Assembly: GCF_027925305.1 (NCBI RefSeq)
Contig: NZ_BSDR01000001.1
Location: forward strand, 1,205,001-1,269,000
DNA: 64,000 nucleotides
Direction of reading: 5' to 3'
Source: Desulforhabdus amnigena
GTDB lineage: Bacteria; Desulfobacterota; Syntrophobacteria; Syntrophobacterales; Syntrophobacteraceae
A program made the position numbers and the translations under genes. Below the pieces are notes generated by a model, which saw only the letters and a program-made list of their open reading frames with translations, made no database searches and was not told the DNA's origin. Position 1 is the first letter of the stretch; each line of letters opens with the position of its first letter. Below are positions 46,262 through 55,231 of this stretch, piece by piece.

Positions 46262-46315
46262 CTACCCCAATCGGATTCCCCTCTTATTCAAGAGGATGAA
46301 ACCCGATTGGAGTAG
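46262..46315 (-). repeat. Long hairpin at the 3' end of the DUF1573 gene
   Basis: Outer arms (46262-46274 with 46303-46315) pair at 12 of 13 positions, and an inner CCTCTT/AAGAGG stem (46280-46285 with 46290-46295) tops it. It begins 9 bases after the predicted stop of the DUF1573 selenoprotein. There is no T-tract, so it may be an mRNA 3' stabiliser or a terminator variant. The remainder of the gap to sodB (45898-46261) shows no gene. Confidence 0.55.
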
Positions 46316-46323
46316 TATTTCAC

Positions 46324-46788
46324 TCAGAAACTTGATTTTCCAATCACCGTCAACATAAAGTAGCTCTTATTCGGATCATCAGTGGTAACAAGAGCGGTCT
46401 TTTTGGTAGTGCCAATACAACTTTTCGGATTCAATCTCAAAACGATACTTCCCTCGCCTCCGGGAGGGATCGCCCGGTCATATCGGGCAACGGAGGAACC
46501 TCAGCCCGGCAGAACTTTTTTGATGTGCAAAACCCTTGTTCCTCTGTTTTTCACTATGAATTCATGTACATAATCTCCATCTTTATCCACAACTCCAAAG
46601 TCGTGAGATACCTCCGGTATTTCAATGGAAGAAGAACCTCCTTCAGTGCCGCGCGTCTCTACCTCGGAAACGGCAGCAAGGTAGGCCTGCTGATCTGCCA
46701 GGTTACAGGTGGATGGCTCTGTGTGAGCGCAGCCGATGCATAATAAAGAGGTTAAAAGCCAGAAAAAGGGTTTGAAAAATCGATCCAT
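46324..46788 (-). CDS. Candidate DUF1573 lipoprotein with selenocysteine (in-frame TGA at 46501-46503)
   Basis: A signal peptide with a lipobox-like LLCIGC puts Cys20 as the acylated residue. A DUF1573 domain follows: VSHDFGVVDKDGDYVHEFIVKNRGTRVLHIKKVLPG. The frame then meets TGA, but continues for 58 sense codons with the rest of the same domain (GSSVARYDRAIPPGGEGSIV, then TKKTALVTTDDPNKSYFML). The TGA stands exactly where the family's conserved Cys (usually in a CGC-T motif) is expected, giving Sec96. A SECIS-like hairpin follows. The 154-residue protein would be exported, unusual for a selenoprotein. A pseudogene by point mutation is the alternative, but the downstream half is intact. Confidence 0.72.
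46472..46488 (-). promoter_or_regulatory. SECIS-like hairpin for Sec96 of the DUF1573 protein
   Basis: On the minus strand GCCCG and CGGGC form a 5-bp stem around ATATGAC. The loop runs 18 to 24 bases after the TGA and contains one G, fitting bacterial SECIS placement. Confidence 0.55.
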
Positions 46789-47427
46789 ATTTTATTTTTC
46801 TCCACATTGAATCCTCGCAAAAACATAGGAATCTCCTTTAGATCCCTAAAGCCAGAGAATAAAAATTTAAGAAGTATGTTAATCAAACACCCCCACAAAA
46901 TCAATGCGGGAATGTTCGAAAGCGGTTGTGTAGACAAACTCTATTCTGCCATTCAGTGCTGAGCCACCACAATTTCACAGCCATATCCAGGAAGGTTGAA
47001 TTGAACACGCAACACATGGGAATTGCAAATCGCGCCTCTCAAGGCGAAACCCAACGAGAAGAGTTTTTTATATCGGGTTTCGCCCAGCAATTTCTGATCT
47101 ATGATGAGAGCGAGCGTATGGCTGCTTCATCACAATATTGAACAGCAACCGGATGAGATTAAATTAATAATAATTTTAAATACTTGATGTTTTTTATCAC
47201 TTAAAGGTGAGATTTTTCGAAAAATCGGGCATGAAGATTGTGGTCCTGTCACAGGAATGGAGAAAGCGCTTCTGCTTTACAACAGAAAAGGGGATGCTGG
47301 GTAGCCACCCCCTTTTTCTTTATTTCGATGAAAAATCAAGAAGCGCAAGATCGGAAAACCCGTTCATTGCCGATTGACTCGGGTCTCCTTCAATACGCAC
47401 CATAAAACAGAGTCAGACTGAAGCGAT
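46789..47427. other. Intergenic region with bidirectional terminator, possible small RNA
   Basis: No supported protein gene in 639 bases. GGGG (47290-47293) pairs with CCCC at 47308-47311, with an inner GCT/AGC, followed by TTTTTCTTT on the plus strand and TTTTC on the minus. It would terminate the minus-strand glutamate synthase-like gene (stop 47428). On the plus strand the preceding 100 bases (from about 47185, with ACTTAAAGGTGAG) contain palindromes such as GATTTTTCGAAAAATC and could encode a small RNA; this is a guess. Confidence 0.4.
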
Positions 47428-49020
47428 TCAACTGTTCAGAATAGCTTCGGCTTCTGCTCTGTATGCATCCATAACATACGGAATGCCGGTCACCTTGGTG
47501 CACTCATCCGTGAGGGACATGAGCTCCTTACGGGTTATGGCTTTGAGATTGAAGCAACGGCAACCGGCCATCAGCTGTTGCAGACCCACTTTGATTTTGT
47601 CTGAATAGCTGAATATTCCGATGGCACCCAGAGGGATATTCTTGATTTCTTCGTTTCCAACAATGTCTTTAACAGCTTCATAGTTCACAAAAATCTCTTC
47701 CACAGTCGAACCGTAGACACTGACCGTCTTGGGAAGATCGTTTTTGGACATCCATTCAGCGATGTTTTTGCCGACCATCCCGGGGATCATGAGAGCGCGC
47801 CCCATACAAACAGCCTTTACAAAGGGAGCACCCATGGCAAGGGCCTTGAACACGCCGTCTTCGCTGGAGAAACCGCCTGCAAATGCGATGTCGGGTACCT
47901 TCTCGCCTTTTGCAGTGAGTTTTGAACAGAAATCATAGGCAGCAGAATGGATATAAATGCTGGGAATTCCCCACTCTTCCATCATTCTCCAGGGGCTCAT
48001 TCCCGTCCCGCCGGGAGCACCGTCAATGGTCAGGAGATCGATTTTCGCCTTGGCTCCCCACTTGATAGCCATAGCGAGCTCACGCAGGCTATATGCCCCG
48101 GTCTTCAGAGTAATTCTCTTGAATCCCAGTTTTCGCAGTCTTTCGACTTCGGCAAGGAAGCCCTCTTCGCTCACAAAACCCAGCCGGCTGTGACGTTCGA
48201 ATTCCTTGATCGCCCCTTCCTTATAGGCAGCCTGCACCACGGGATCGGTAGGATCCGGTGTGACGATATATCCCCTTTTCTTCAATTCTTGAGCACGTTC
48301 AAGGCTGGGAACCTTGATTTCACCACCGATGCATTTCGCACCTTGTCCCCATTTGAGTTCGATCGTTTGAAGACCGTGCTTGTCGATGACATATTCCGCT
48401 ACTCCGAGTCGTGTATCTTCAACGTTCATCTGGACAAGGAGCTCTCCATATCCACTGTGGTAACGCTTGTAAACTTCGACACGGCGGTCCATCTCGGGCG
48501 ATTTAGTAATCTTGTTGCTGCTATTGAGTTCCAGACCGGGATCGATTCCACAGACATTTTCACCACACACCAGGGTCACACCACTGATCGCGGCACCGAT
48601 GGCAAAGTGTTCCCAGTTTTTCCGTGCAATTTCAGTAGAACCCAGAGCACCCGTAAAGATGGGAGCTTTCATCTTTACTTTTATATCCCATCCATATTCC
48701 GTTTCCGTGTTCACAGCGGGAAATACAGCCGTATCAGGACCCGCTTCGACTCCCTCGGGAAGGCCATTGGCCCCCAATGCGTAGCCTTGAATATTCAAGT
48801 GAGAATAGTCCACGGGATAATCTTTGTCTGCTCCCGCTGTAACTTGTCCAAAAGGCCCCGGATAGATTACTTCGCGGCCTCTGAAGGTCGATCTGAATAC
48901 TTCACAGTTTCCACGGCATCCGTCGATACAACGGGAACAGAGCCCGCTCATTGGAACTACGCTTTTGGAACGATTGAAAGTCAATGTGGCGTCATTGGAA
49001 TTGGGCTTGGACAAGTTCAT
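47428..49020 (-). CDS. Glutamate synthase-like FMN-binding protein
   Basis: A 530-residue protein with the FMN-binding (alpha/beta)8 domain of glutamate synthase. Visible landmarks are ELKWGQGAKCIGGEIKVP, LLTIDGAPGGTGMSPWRMMEEWG, IAFAGGFSSEDGVFKALAMGA, and a tail with MAGCRCFNLKAI. The N-terminus adds a Cys segment LCSRCIDGCRGNC, which may bind a cluster. The glutaminase domain is absent, as in archaeal-type GltB. Substrate is therefore uncertain: glutamate synthesis or another FMN redox reaction. GGGAG precedes the ATG. Confidence 0.85.
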   Translation of the reverse strand: MNLSKPNSNDATLTFNRSKSVVPMSGLCSRCIDGCRGNCEVFRSTFRGREVIYPGPFGQVTAGADKDYPVDYSHLNIQGYALGANGLPEGVEAGPDTAVFPAVNTETEYGWDIKVKMKAPIFTGALGSTEIARKNWEHFAIGAAISGVTLVCGENVCGIDPGLELNSSNKITKSPEMDRRVEVYKRYHSGYGELLVQMNVEDTRLGVAEYVIDKHGLQTIELKWGQGAKCIGGEIKVPSLERAQELKKRGYIVTPDPTDPVVQAAYKEGAIKEFERHSRLGFVSEEGFLAEVERLRKLGFKRITLKTGAYSLRELAMAIKWGAKAKIDLLTIDGAPGGTGMSPWRMMEEWGIPSIYIHSAAYDFCSKLTAKGEKVPDIAFAGGFSSEDGVFKALAMGAPFVKAVCMGRALMIPGMVGKNIAEWMSKNDLPKTVSVYGSTVEEIFVNYEAVKDIVGNEEIKNIPLGAIGIFSYSDKIKVGLQQLMAGCRCFNLKAITRKELMSLTDECTKVTGIPYVMDAYRAEAEAILNS

Positions 49021-50110
49021 CTTACTTTACTCCCTTTACATAAAAAATGGGTTCCTCTGGTCACTGCTGAACCACGGAAGTGGTGAAGTGATGGACCACT
49101 CTTCTTGTGGGGCCAAACTGACACACTTTTTCGTATGTTCACAAAGATGTTTCTTCTTACGCAGCAATGCAGTTGCCGATTTCCTGCTCATCGCACGCCT
49201 TGAAGAGATAAAACCTAATTTAACTTCCACTATAGATTTCACCTTAGTATTAGCTATACTTATGGAAACCGAACCAACCTATTAGCTATACTTACTGTTT
49301 TTGTCAAGAAATTTTAAATTATGGACGATGATTTGGAGAGATCGAGAGAAAAAAATCATACAAGCATATATAATTATTATTTTTATATAGTTAATTTCTT
49401 TCAGCCTTTCAATCACTCAGGATGCGCTTTTAAGTTTAGATGAAGGTTACCTCTATAAATCAGAATTCACTCTCCCAAACGCATTGCATACCACGCTTTC
49501 TATGATGGCGCATATTGGAGAGAATGCACATTCTGGTACTACCCGGCAGAAGTAATCATCCTGGCTGGCATGTTTTGGATTGATTTTTTCATATTTTTTG
49601 TCAAAAAATTATCGAAAATTCCTATTTGACAAATTGAAATACTACCTTTTATTTTACCATTCAATCATCCACCTATCCTCATAAGGGGCAATAAATGTAT
49701 CTTTTTACGGGCTTCACCTGAAACAGTATTTTTTATGCTACCCGTGTTAGGTAGGCAACGGGCCAGGCAGAAAGATACATCCCCCATTCCTTTATTTCCA
49801 ACTCTCCCGGTTTCATCCCTCTTTCAGTCCGGCTCATGCGCCTTTCTTTAGGCATGCCGAGACGTGACCGGACCCATGATGTAGGACGCTGCTGCAGGTC
49901 AAACTCTTCTACCCACGATTCCCAAGATTTCCCCGGTTCGTTTCACCCTCTGAAACAAATCTCCAATTCAGTAAGTGTTTCGCTTTTGATGATGGAATCA
50001 TTTTCATAATGAAGAGGTTCTGCTGTGGCCGCTTTCCCGGTTCGTAAAATACGGAATATTTTTTTATGAAGGCACCAAACGGCATTCAACCTGAAAAATT
50101 AGAGGTGATG
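49021..50110. other. 1.1-kb divergent intergenic region with structured element at 49695-49780
   Basis: No supported gene. Promoters for the leftward FMN gene and the rightward NuoG/Hdr operon must lie here. ATGTATCTTT (49695-49704) is the exact reverse complement of AAAGATACAT (49771-49780). The 66 bases between contain further pairing (CCCGT with ACGGG at about 49741-49762). This could be a leader RNA starting the long operon or a small mobile element; I do not recognise the class. The left half is A/T-rich. Confidence 0.4.
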
Positions 50111-52771
50111 ATGAGTACCATTAAATTATGGATCAATGCTCACGAGGTGGAGGCGAAACCCGGGCAGACGATTATGGAAGCCGCAGATGCGGCAGGAATC
50201 CATATCCCCCGTCTGTGCTATCATCCATCGCTCAAGGCCAGCGGTTCGTGCCGGCTCTGTGCCGTCGAAATCGATGGTTACCGCGGACTCCCCGCAGCGT
50301 GTTCGACCCCCGTTGCTGAGGGGATGCGCATCGAGACAAGTACCCCCAAGGTTCAGGACTTCCGAAGGGAAATGCTGAGTCTGATTCTTCAGGACCATCC
50401 CAGGGAATGTCTGGGATGCCCGCGCAACGGTACTTGTGAACTTCAACAACTGGTTTCCAGCCTAGGAATCGATTTTCCCTATCCTCCTCCCACGGGAAAA
50501 CGTCCTCCGCTCAAAGCGGGAGGAGCCTACTTCGAGCGGGACACGAGTCTTTGCGTCCGCTGTGGCAGGTGTGTGCGCATCTGTCACGAGGTGCGGGGCG
50601 CCGGGGCGATAGTCTTCCGGGAAAAGGCGGGACGCCAGGAAGTGGCAACCCCCTTCGACCGCCCTCTGGAAGATGTGGGCTGCCAGTTTTGCGGAGCCTG
50701 TGTGGACGTCTGCCCCGTAGGAGCGTTGAGGGAAAACCTGAAAACGTATCAGGGAGAACCGCAGGAACAGATATTCCAGACATGCGAAAACCTGACAAAC
50801 ATAGTGTTGGATCTCTACCGGAAAGAAATGCCTCGCACGTGGAAGACATCCATCTGTCCCGTCTGCAGTGCAGGATGCCGGATGAGGTTTGAACTGACGG
50901 AAACAGGACACATCGTCCAGGTACGGCCGGACTCCAATGGCCCGAGCAATTTGGGGCAGGCCTGTATACAGGGGAGGTTCCTTCTGAAAGGATACCTTCA
51001 GCAACCGGGCCGTTTGAAAAAACCCCTCTTGCGCGAAAACGGCAGCCTCCGGGAGACCACCTGGGATGCCGCGCTGGAATCCATGGCCGGGAAATTCAAG
51101 GAGTATGGCCCGGGAGAAACGGCAGTACTCACGGACGGGCGAGCAACAAACGAAGAGTTGTATCTCTTGCAGAAGTTCGCCCGGGAAGTTCTGAAAACCG
51201 GCTTCATCGGTTGTTTGGCGCCACAGAACCACGGTAAGGCGCATGAAGTCCTTCGCAGGAATTTCGGTATGGCGGCAGCGACGAATAGCTTGGGGGAAAT
51301 GAACCAGGCGGGATGCCTCCTGGCGATAGGGTTCAACCCGCCTGCCGATCATCCTGTCGCGGGGACCCACATGCGGAGAGCGGTCCTCAATGGTACCAAG
51401 CTGATCGTCGCTAACCCCTGCGATGGAGCCATCGCTCATTATGCCGACCTCCCCATGCACTACTATCCGGGGACAGAACTCTCGCTTCTTTCAGGACTCC
51501 TGTATCTCGTAATCAAGGAAAATCCCGATCTCCCGGCTCTGAAGGAGATGGATCCTTCGGAACTGGAGAACCTGAAACAAAGCCTTGATGCATATCATCC
51601 GGAAGCGGTGTCACGGATGACAGGAATCCCGCAGGAAAAACTCCTGGAAGCCTCTTGCCTCCTGGGCACCGGCAAGCCTCTGGGCATCCTCTATGGAAAG
51701 GGCTTATTGGAATCCTGCAATGTTCCTGAAACTGTCCAGGCCCTTGTCAGCCTCTCTAGAATCACCGGAAGCGTCGGAAATGCGGGTGGAGGGATTGCTC
51801 CACTTTACGGCAATGGAAACCTTCAGGGCGCCTGGGACATGGGTGTGGTTTCTCACCTGCTTCCCGGCCAGGCGGCACAGAAGGATTCCGCCTTTGTTTC
51901 ACCTGAGGAAATCCTACAGGCCGTCGATTCAGGAAAGATCAAGGCGCTTTATGTCGCATTGGAAGACTATGACGGAAGCTGGATGGATTTTCTCACGCCG
52001 TACGTGAAAAAAGCCGAGTTTGTAGTCATTCAAAATGTCGTGTCCTGCCATCAGAAGCGGCAGGAAGAAGAGGCCTCAGCCCATGTTGTTCTGCCTATGG
52101 CGGCTGTCCTGGAAAAAGGGGGAACGCTCACAAACGGTGAGCGGAGAGTGCAACGGGTCGAAGCGATTCTTTCTCCCCCGGGAGAGGCCAGATCCCTGCA
52201 ATGGGTATTGTCGGAAATAGCCGGCAGAATGGAAGTTTCCGGTTTTGAATATTCGAACGCCGAAGATGTGTTCAATGAAATCCGGGAAAAGGTGCCGTAT
52301 TATAGCGGCATGAGAGGGGAAAGGAAGGCTGTTCAATGGCCCTGCCCTCATCCGGATCATCCCGGAACATCCACTCTCTTTGCAGAAGCTGCTCCCTCGT
52401 GGGTTTCGTGGGCCCCTCCCCCACCCCAGCTCCCCGAAGAGACCCCGGATAAAGACTACCCTTTCAGCCTGGTTTCCAGCGAACAGCTGAATGCATATTT
52501 TCTCGGTCCTCTTCTGGCAAAAGAGTCGACAGCGTTGCTCAGCACAAAGGGGGTCGTCCAAATGAACCCGGCAGATGCCTTCACGCGTGGACTCCTGCCA
52601 GATGATACCGTTCGAGTCATCACGCATACCGGCGAATGGGAGGGGAACCTCGCAATGAACCCGCTCCTGCCGGGCAAAATGATCGCTCTTCCTCAGGAGA
52701 TGATTTTGAATCAGCTGAAAGATCCAAATATCGCGGGCAAATTCTTTGCCGCCAAAGTAGAAAAGAGGTAG
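50111..52771 (+). CDS. NuoG/FdhA-like iron-sulfur molybdopterin-fold subunit lacking catalytic Cys/Sec
   Basis: An 886-residue cytoplasmic protein. The N-terminus holds a [2Fe-2S] domain (C36, C47, C50, C64), a His-Cys cluster (HPRECLGCPRNGTC, from 97), two [4Fe-4S] motifs (CVRCGRCVRICHE and CQFCGACVDVCPVG), and a fourth cluster (CPVCSAGC) at about 246. The rest is a molybdopterin oxidoreductase fold. The site of Sec/Cys in formate dehydrogenases reads APQNHGKAHEV near 373 (Asn instead), and the Lys after the cluster Cys is Gln (CIQGRF), so formate oxidation is unlikely. Start 50111 is chosen by GAGG spacing. First gene of the Hdr-like operon. It probably carries electrons from a partner. Confidence 0.82.
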   Translation: MSTIKLWINAHEVEAKPGQTIMEAADAAGIHIPRLCYHPSLKASGSCRLCAVEIDGYRGLPAACSTPVAEGMRIETSTPKVQDFRREMLSLILQDHPRECLGCPRNGTCELQQLVSSLGIDFPYPPPTGKRPPLKAGGAYFERDTSLCVRCGRCVRICHEVRGAGAIVFREKAGRQEVATPFDRPLEDVGCQFCGACVDVCPVGALRENLKTYQGEPQEQIFQTCENLTNIVLDLYRKEMPRTWKTSICPVCSAGCRMRFELTETGHIVQVRPDSNGPSNLGQACIQGRFLLKGYLQQPGRLKKPLLRENGSLRETTWDAALESMAGKFKEYGPGETAVLTDGRATNEELYLLQKFAREVLKTGFIGCLAPQNHGKAHEVLRRNFGMAAATNSLGEMNQAGCLLAIGFNPPADHPVAGTHMRRAVLNGTKLIVANPCDGAIAHYADLPMHYYPGTELSLLSGLLYLVIKENPDLPALKEMDPSELENLKQSLDAYHPEAVSRMTGIPQEKLLEASCLLGTGKPLGILYGKGLLESCNVPETVQALVSLSRITGSVGNAGGGIAPLYGNGNLQGAWDMGVVSHLLPGQAAQKDSAFVSPEEILQAVDSGKIKALYVALEDYDGSWMDFLTPYVKKAEFVVIQNVVSCHQKRQEEEASAHVVLPMAAVLEKGGTLTNGERRVQRVEAILSPPGEARSLQWVLSEIAGRMEVSGFEYSNAEDVFNEIREKVPYYSGMRGERKAVQWPCPHPDHPGTSTLFAEAAPSWVSWAPPPPQLPEETPDKDYPFSLVSSEQLNAYFLGPLLAKESTALLSTKGVVQMNPADAFTRGLLPDDTVRVITHTGEWEGNLAMNPLLPGKMIALPQEMILNQLKDPNIAGKFFAAKVEKR

Positions 52772-52776
52772 CCCCT

Positions 52777-53622
52777 ATGTTCCCCATCGTCGCACATGAA
52801 GAGTTGGCGCCAAAAGTCCACAGGATGAGCGTCAAAGCGCCCATCGTCGCAGAAAAATCAAAACCCGGTCAATTCGTCATTCTTATCGTTGATGAAAAAG
52901 GGGAACGAGTTCCCTTTACCATCAGCGGATGGGATGCATCCAAAGGAACAGTGGATTTTGTCTATATCGAGGTGGGTAAGACTACCTGTCGACTGGGAAG
53001 TCTCAAACCGGGAGACCAGCTGGCTCATTTTGTCGGACCTCTGGGAAAACCCGCAGAGATCGACCATTACGGGCACGTTCTGGCTGTCGCCAGCGGGTAT
53101 GGAGCGTCCGCCATTCTGCCTGTGCTGAAAGCTCTTAAAGAAAAGGAAAACCGCATCACCACCATCCTGCAAGCCCCGGACCGGGAACGCGCCTTCGGCT
53201 GTGCAGAGCTGGAAGAGGTCAGCGACCGCCTGGTGCTTGCCATCGGAACGCCCGGCGAAGACATGACGGTCAGCGCCACCCGGCTCCTGCGAAAACTCCT
53301 TGCGAATCATCCTCAGAACCCCATCCATCGAGTCATCGTTATGGGTTCGCTCTGTCTCATGCGAGTGATCAGCGAAATGACCCGCCCTTATGCCATCAAA
53401 ACCATGGTGCACCTCACACCGCTCATGGTGGACGGTACGGGGATGTGCGGCGCCTGCCGTCTGAGTGTCAAGGGAAACAACCGGTTTGCCTGCGTGCACG
53501 GCCCCGAATTCGACGGCCATGAAGTGGACGGCTGGGATGTACTCATGGCGCGGCGCTGCACTTATGCCGATGAGAGCGTTCTGCAGCAAAGCTTCCAATG
53601 CCGCGGGTGTTCCCAGTGGTAG
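52777..53622 (+). CDS. NfnA/SudB-like FAD and NAD(P)-binding subunit
   Basis: A 281-residue ferredoxin reductase-fold flavoprotein. An FAD domain (KPGQFVILIVDEKGERVPFTISGWD) is followed by a nucleotide domain (AVASGYGASAILPVLKAL), and a [2Fe-2S] site at the end (DGTGMCGACRLSV...FACVHGPEFDGHEV). It matches the small subunit of NADH-dependent ferredoxin:NADP oxidoreductase (Nfn) and sulfide dehydrogenase. The ATG is 5 bases after the preceding stop. It ends with a Cys-rich CRGCSQW tail. It should work with the NfnB-like protein encoded next. Confidence 0.9.
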   Translation: MFPIVAHEELAPKVHRMSVKAPIVAEKSKPGQFVILIVDEKGERVPFTISGWDASKGTVDFVYIEVGKTTCRLGSLKPGDQLAHFVGPLGKPAEIDHYGHVLAVASGYGASAILPVLKALKEKENRITTILQAPDRERAFGCAELEEVSDRLVLAIGTPGEDMTVSATRLLRKLLANHPQNPIHRVIVMGSLCLMRVISEMTRPYAIKTMVHLTPLMVDGTGMCGACRLSVKGNNRFACVHGPEFDGHEVDGWDVLMARRCTYADESVLQQSFQCRGCSQW

Positions 53623-53778
53623 CAGGAGACCCAGCACGTAGGATCCATTGCTGCACCTCACCCTGCATGATCTGATCGCTCAAACAAACCGTGAAAAGGC
53701 AGGGCGGATTCTTGCGCGACACGAGAAAGTCGATCAAGGAAACCCGGTCCGTCCTTTCATGTATAAGGAGTTAGAATC

Positions 53779-55218
53779 ATGACCGAAACAAAAGATCCAG
53801 GTCCATCCCGGGAAGAAACCGAAAAAAAGAAAGGCAGGATGAATCTGAACCGGGTTGAAATGCCCAAGCAGGAACCCGAGGACCGACGGCGCAACTTTGA
53901 CGAAGTGGCTACGGGCTATACTTATGAAATGGCCATGGAAGAAGCCTCGCGCTGCATCCAATGCAAAAAGCGCAACTGCCAGCAGGGATGCCCTGTAAAC
54001 ATCGACATTCCTGATTTCATCAAGCACCTGCAGGATGGAAACATCGAGGCCGCATCACGGGTGCTCAAGGCCAAGACATCGCTTCCCGGCATCTGCGGAC
54101 GCGTCTGCCCTCAGGAACTGCAGTGTGAAAATTCCTGCACGCTTAACAAAAAAGGCGCACCTGTCGCTATCGGACGTCTCGAAAGGTTCATTGCCGACTG
54201 GGAACGATCTCAAGGAGCGGTATCCACACCGGAGATCGCCCCCTCCACGGGTAAGTGCGTGGCGGTTGTCGGCACCGGCCCTTCGGGCCTTACAGTCGCT
54301 TCGGATCTGGCCATTCGGGGACACCAGGTCACCATGTTCGAAGCGCTTCATGTCGCCGGGGGCGTTCTCATGTACGGGATTCCGGAATTTCGTCTCCCGA
54401 AGGAGATTGTTCAGCGTGAAGTGCAGTACGTCGCATCCCTGGGAGTTGACATTCAACTGGATACCGTAATCGGCATCAACTACAGTCTGGATGAACTGCT
54501 GAACACCAAGTATCATGCCGTCTACCTGGCTACCGGGGCTGGTCTTCCACAGTTTCTGCGGGTGCCGGGGGAAAATCTGAACATGGTCTATTCCGCCAAC
54601 GAATTTCTCACCCGCACCAACCTCATGAAAGCCTACCTCTATCCGGAATACGCCACTCCTGTGAAAATGGGCAAAAAAGTCGCGGTCATAGGAGGCGGAA
54701 ACGTCGCCATGGATTCGGCACGCTGTGCGGTCCGGCTGGGAGCACAGGAAGTTTACGTTGTCTACCGACGCACCCGTCAGGAGATGCCCGCCCGTCTCGA
54801 AGAGGTGGAAAATGCCGAGGAGGAAGGCATCCACTTTCATTTCCTCTGCAATCCCACCGGTTTTATCAGCGATGGACGGAACAATGTTTCAGCGATGGAA
54901 CTCATCCGCATGAAACTGGGAGAACCCGATGCGAGCGGTCGCAGGCGGCCCGTGCCCATTGAGGGAAGTGAATATACCATGGACGTGGATACGGTGATCG
55001 TCTCCCTTGGAACCTCTCCCAATCCGCTCATCTCTTCCACTACTCCCGACCTGGAAACATCCCGGTGGGGAACGGTGGTGACGGATGAGCGAGGTAAAAC
55101 ATCCAAAGCCCGCGTATGGGCTGGAGGCGATATCGTTTCCGGCGGGGCAACGGTCATCAGCGCCATGGGAGAAGGCCGGCGCGCCGCATCTGCCATGCAT
55201 GAATTTCTCAGTCAGTAG
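53779..55218 (+). CDS. NfnB/SudA/GltD-like flavoprotein subunit
   Basis: A 479-residue protein of the glutamate synthase small-subunit fold. The N-terminal segment carries two [4Fe-4S] motifs (CIQCKKRNCQQGCPVN and CGRVCPQELQCENSC), followed by two dinucleotide domains: VVGTGPSGLTVASDLAIRGH (FAD) and VIGGGNVAMDSARCAVRLG (NADPH). Family motif GGVLMYGIPEFRLPKEI and TDERGKTSKARVWAGGDIVSGGATVI fit NfnB. A 157-base gap separates it from the NfnA-like gene, larger than the others. AAGGAG precedes the ATG. With NfnA it could bifurcate electrons between NADH, NADPH and ferredoxin. Confidence 0.92.
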   Translation: MTETKDPGPSREETEKKKGRMNLNRVEMPKQEPEDRRRNFDEVATGYTYEMAMEEASRCIQCKKRNCQQGCPVNIDIPDFIKHLQDGNIEAASRVLKAKTSLPGICGRVCPQELQCENSCTLNKKGAPVAIGRLERFIADWERSQGAVSTPEIAPSTGKCVAVVGTGPSGLTVASDLAIRGHQVTMFEALHVAGGVLMYGIPEFRLPKEIVQREVQYVASLGVDIQLDTVIGINYSLDELLNTKYHAVYLATGAGLPQFLRVPGENLNMVYSANEFLTRTNLMKAYLYPEYATPVKMGKKVAVIGGGNVAMDSARCAVRLGAQEVYVVYRRTRQEMPARLEEVENAEEEGIHFHFLCNPTGFISDGRNNVSAMELIRMKLGEPDASGRRRPVPIEGSEYTMDVDTVIVSLGTSPNPLISSTTPDLETSRWGTVVTDERGKTSKARVWAGGDIVSGGATVISAMGEGRRAASAMHEFLSQ

Positions 55219-55231
55219 AAGAGGTGAACGT

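Noticed and set aside
47947-49086. 379-codon plus-strand open frame
   Set aside because: Antisense to the glutamate synthase-like gene; no motifs.
50462-51460. 332-codon minus-strand open frame
   Set aside because: Antisense to the NuoG-like gene; not protein-like.
50111-52771. Formate dehydrogenase
   Set aside because: No Cys or Sec at the active-site position and the Lys is replaced; cluster arrangement also fits NuoG.
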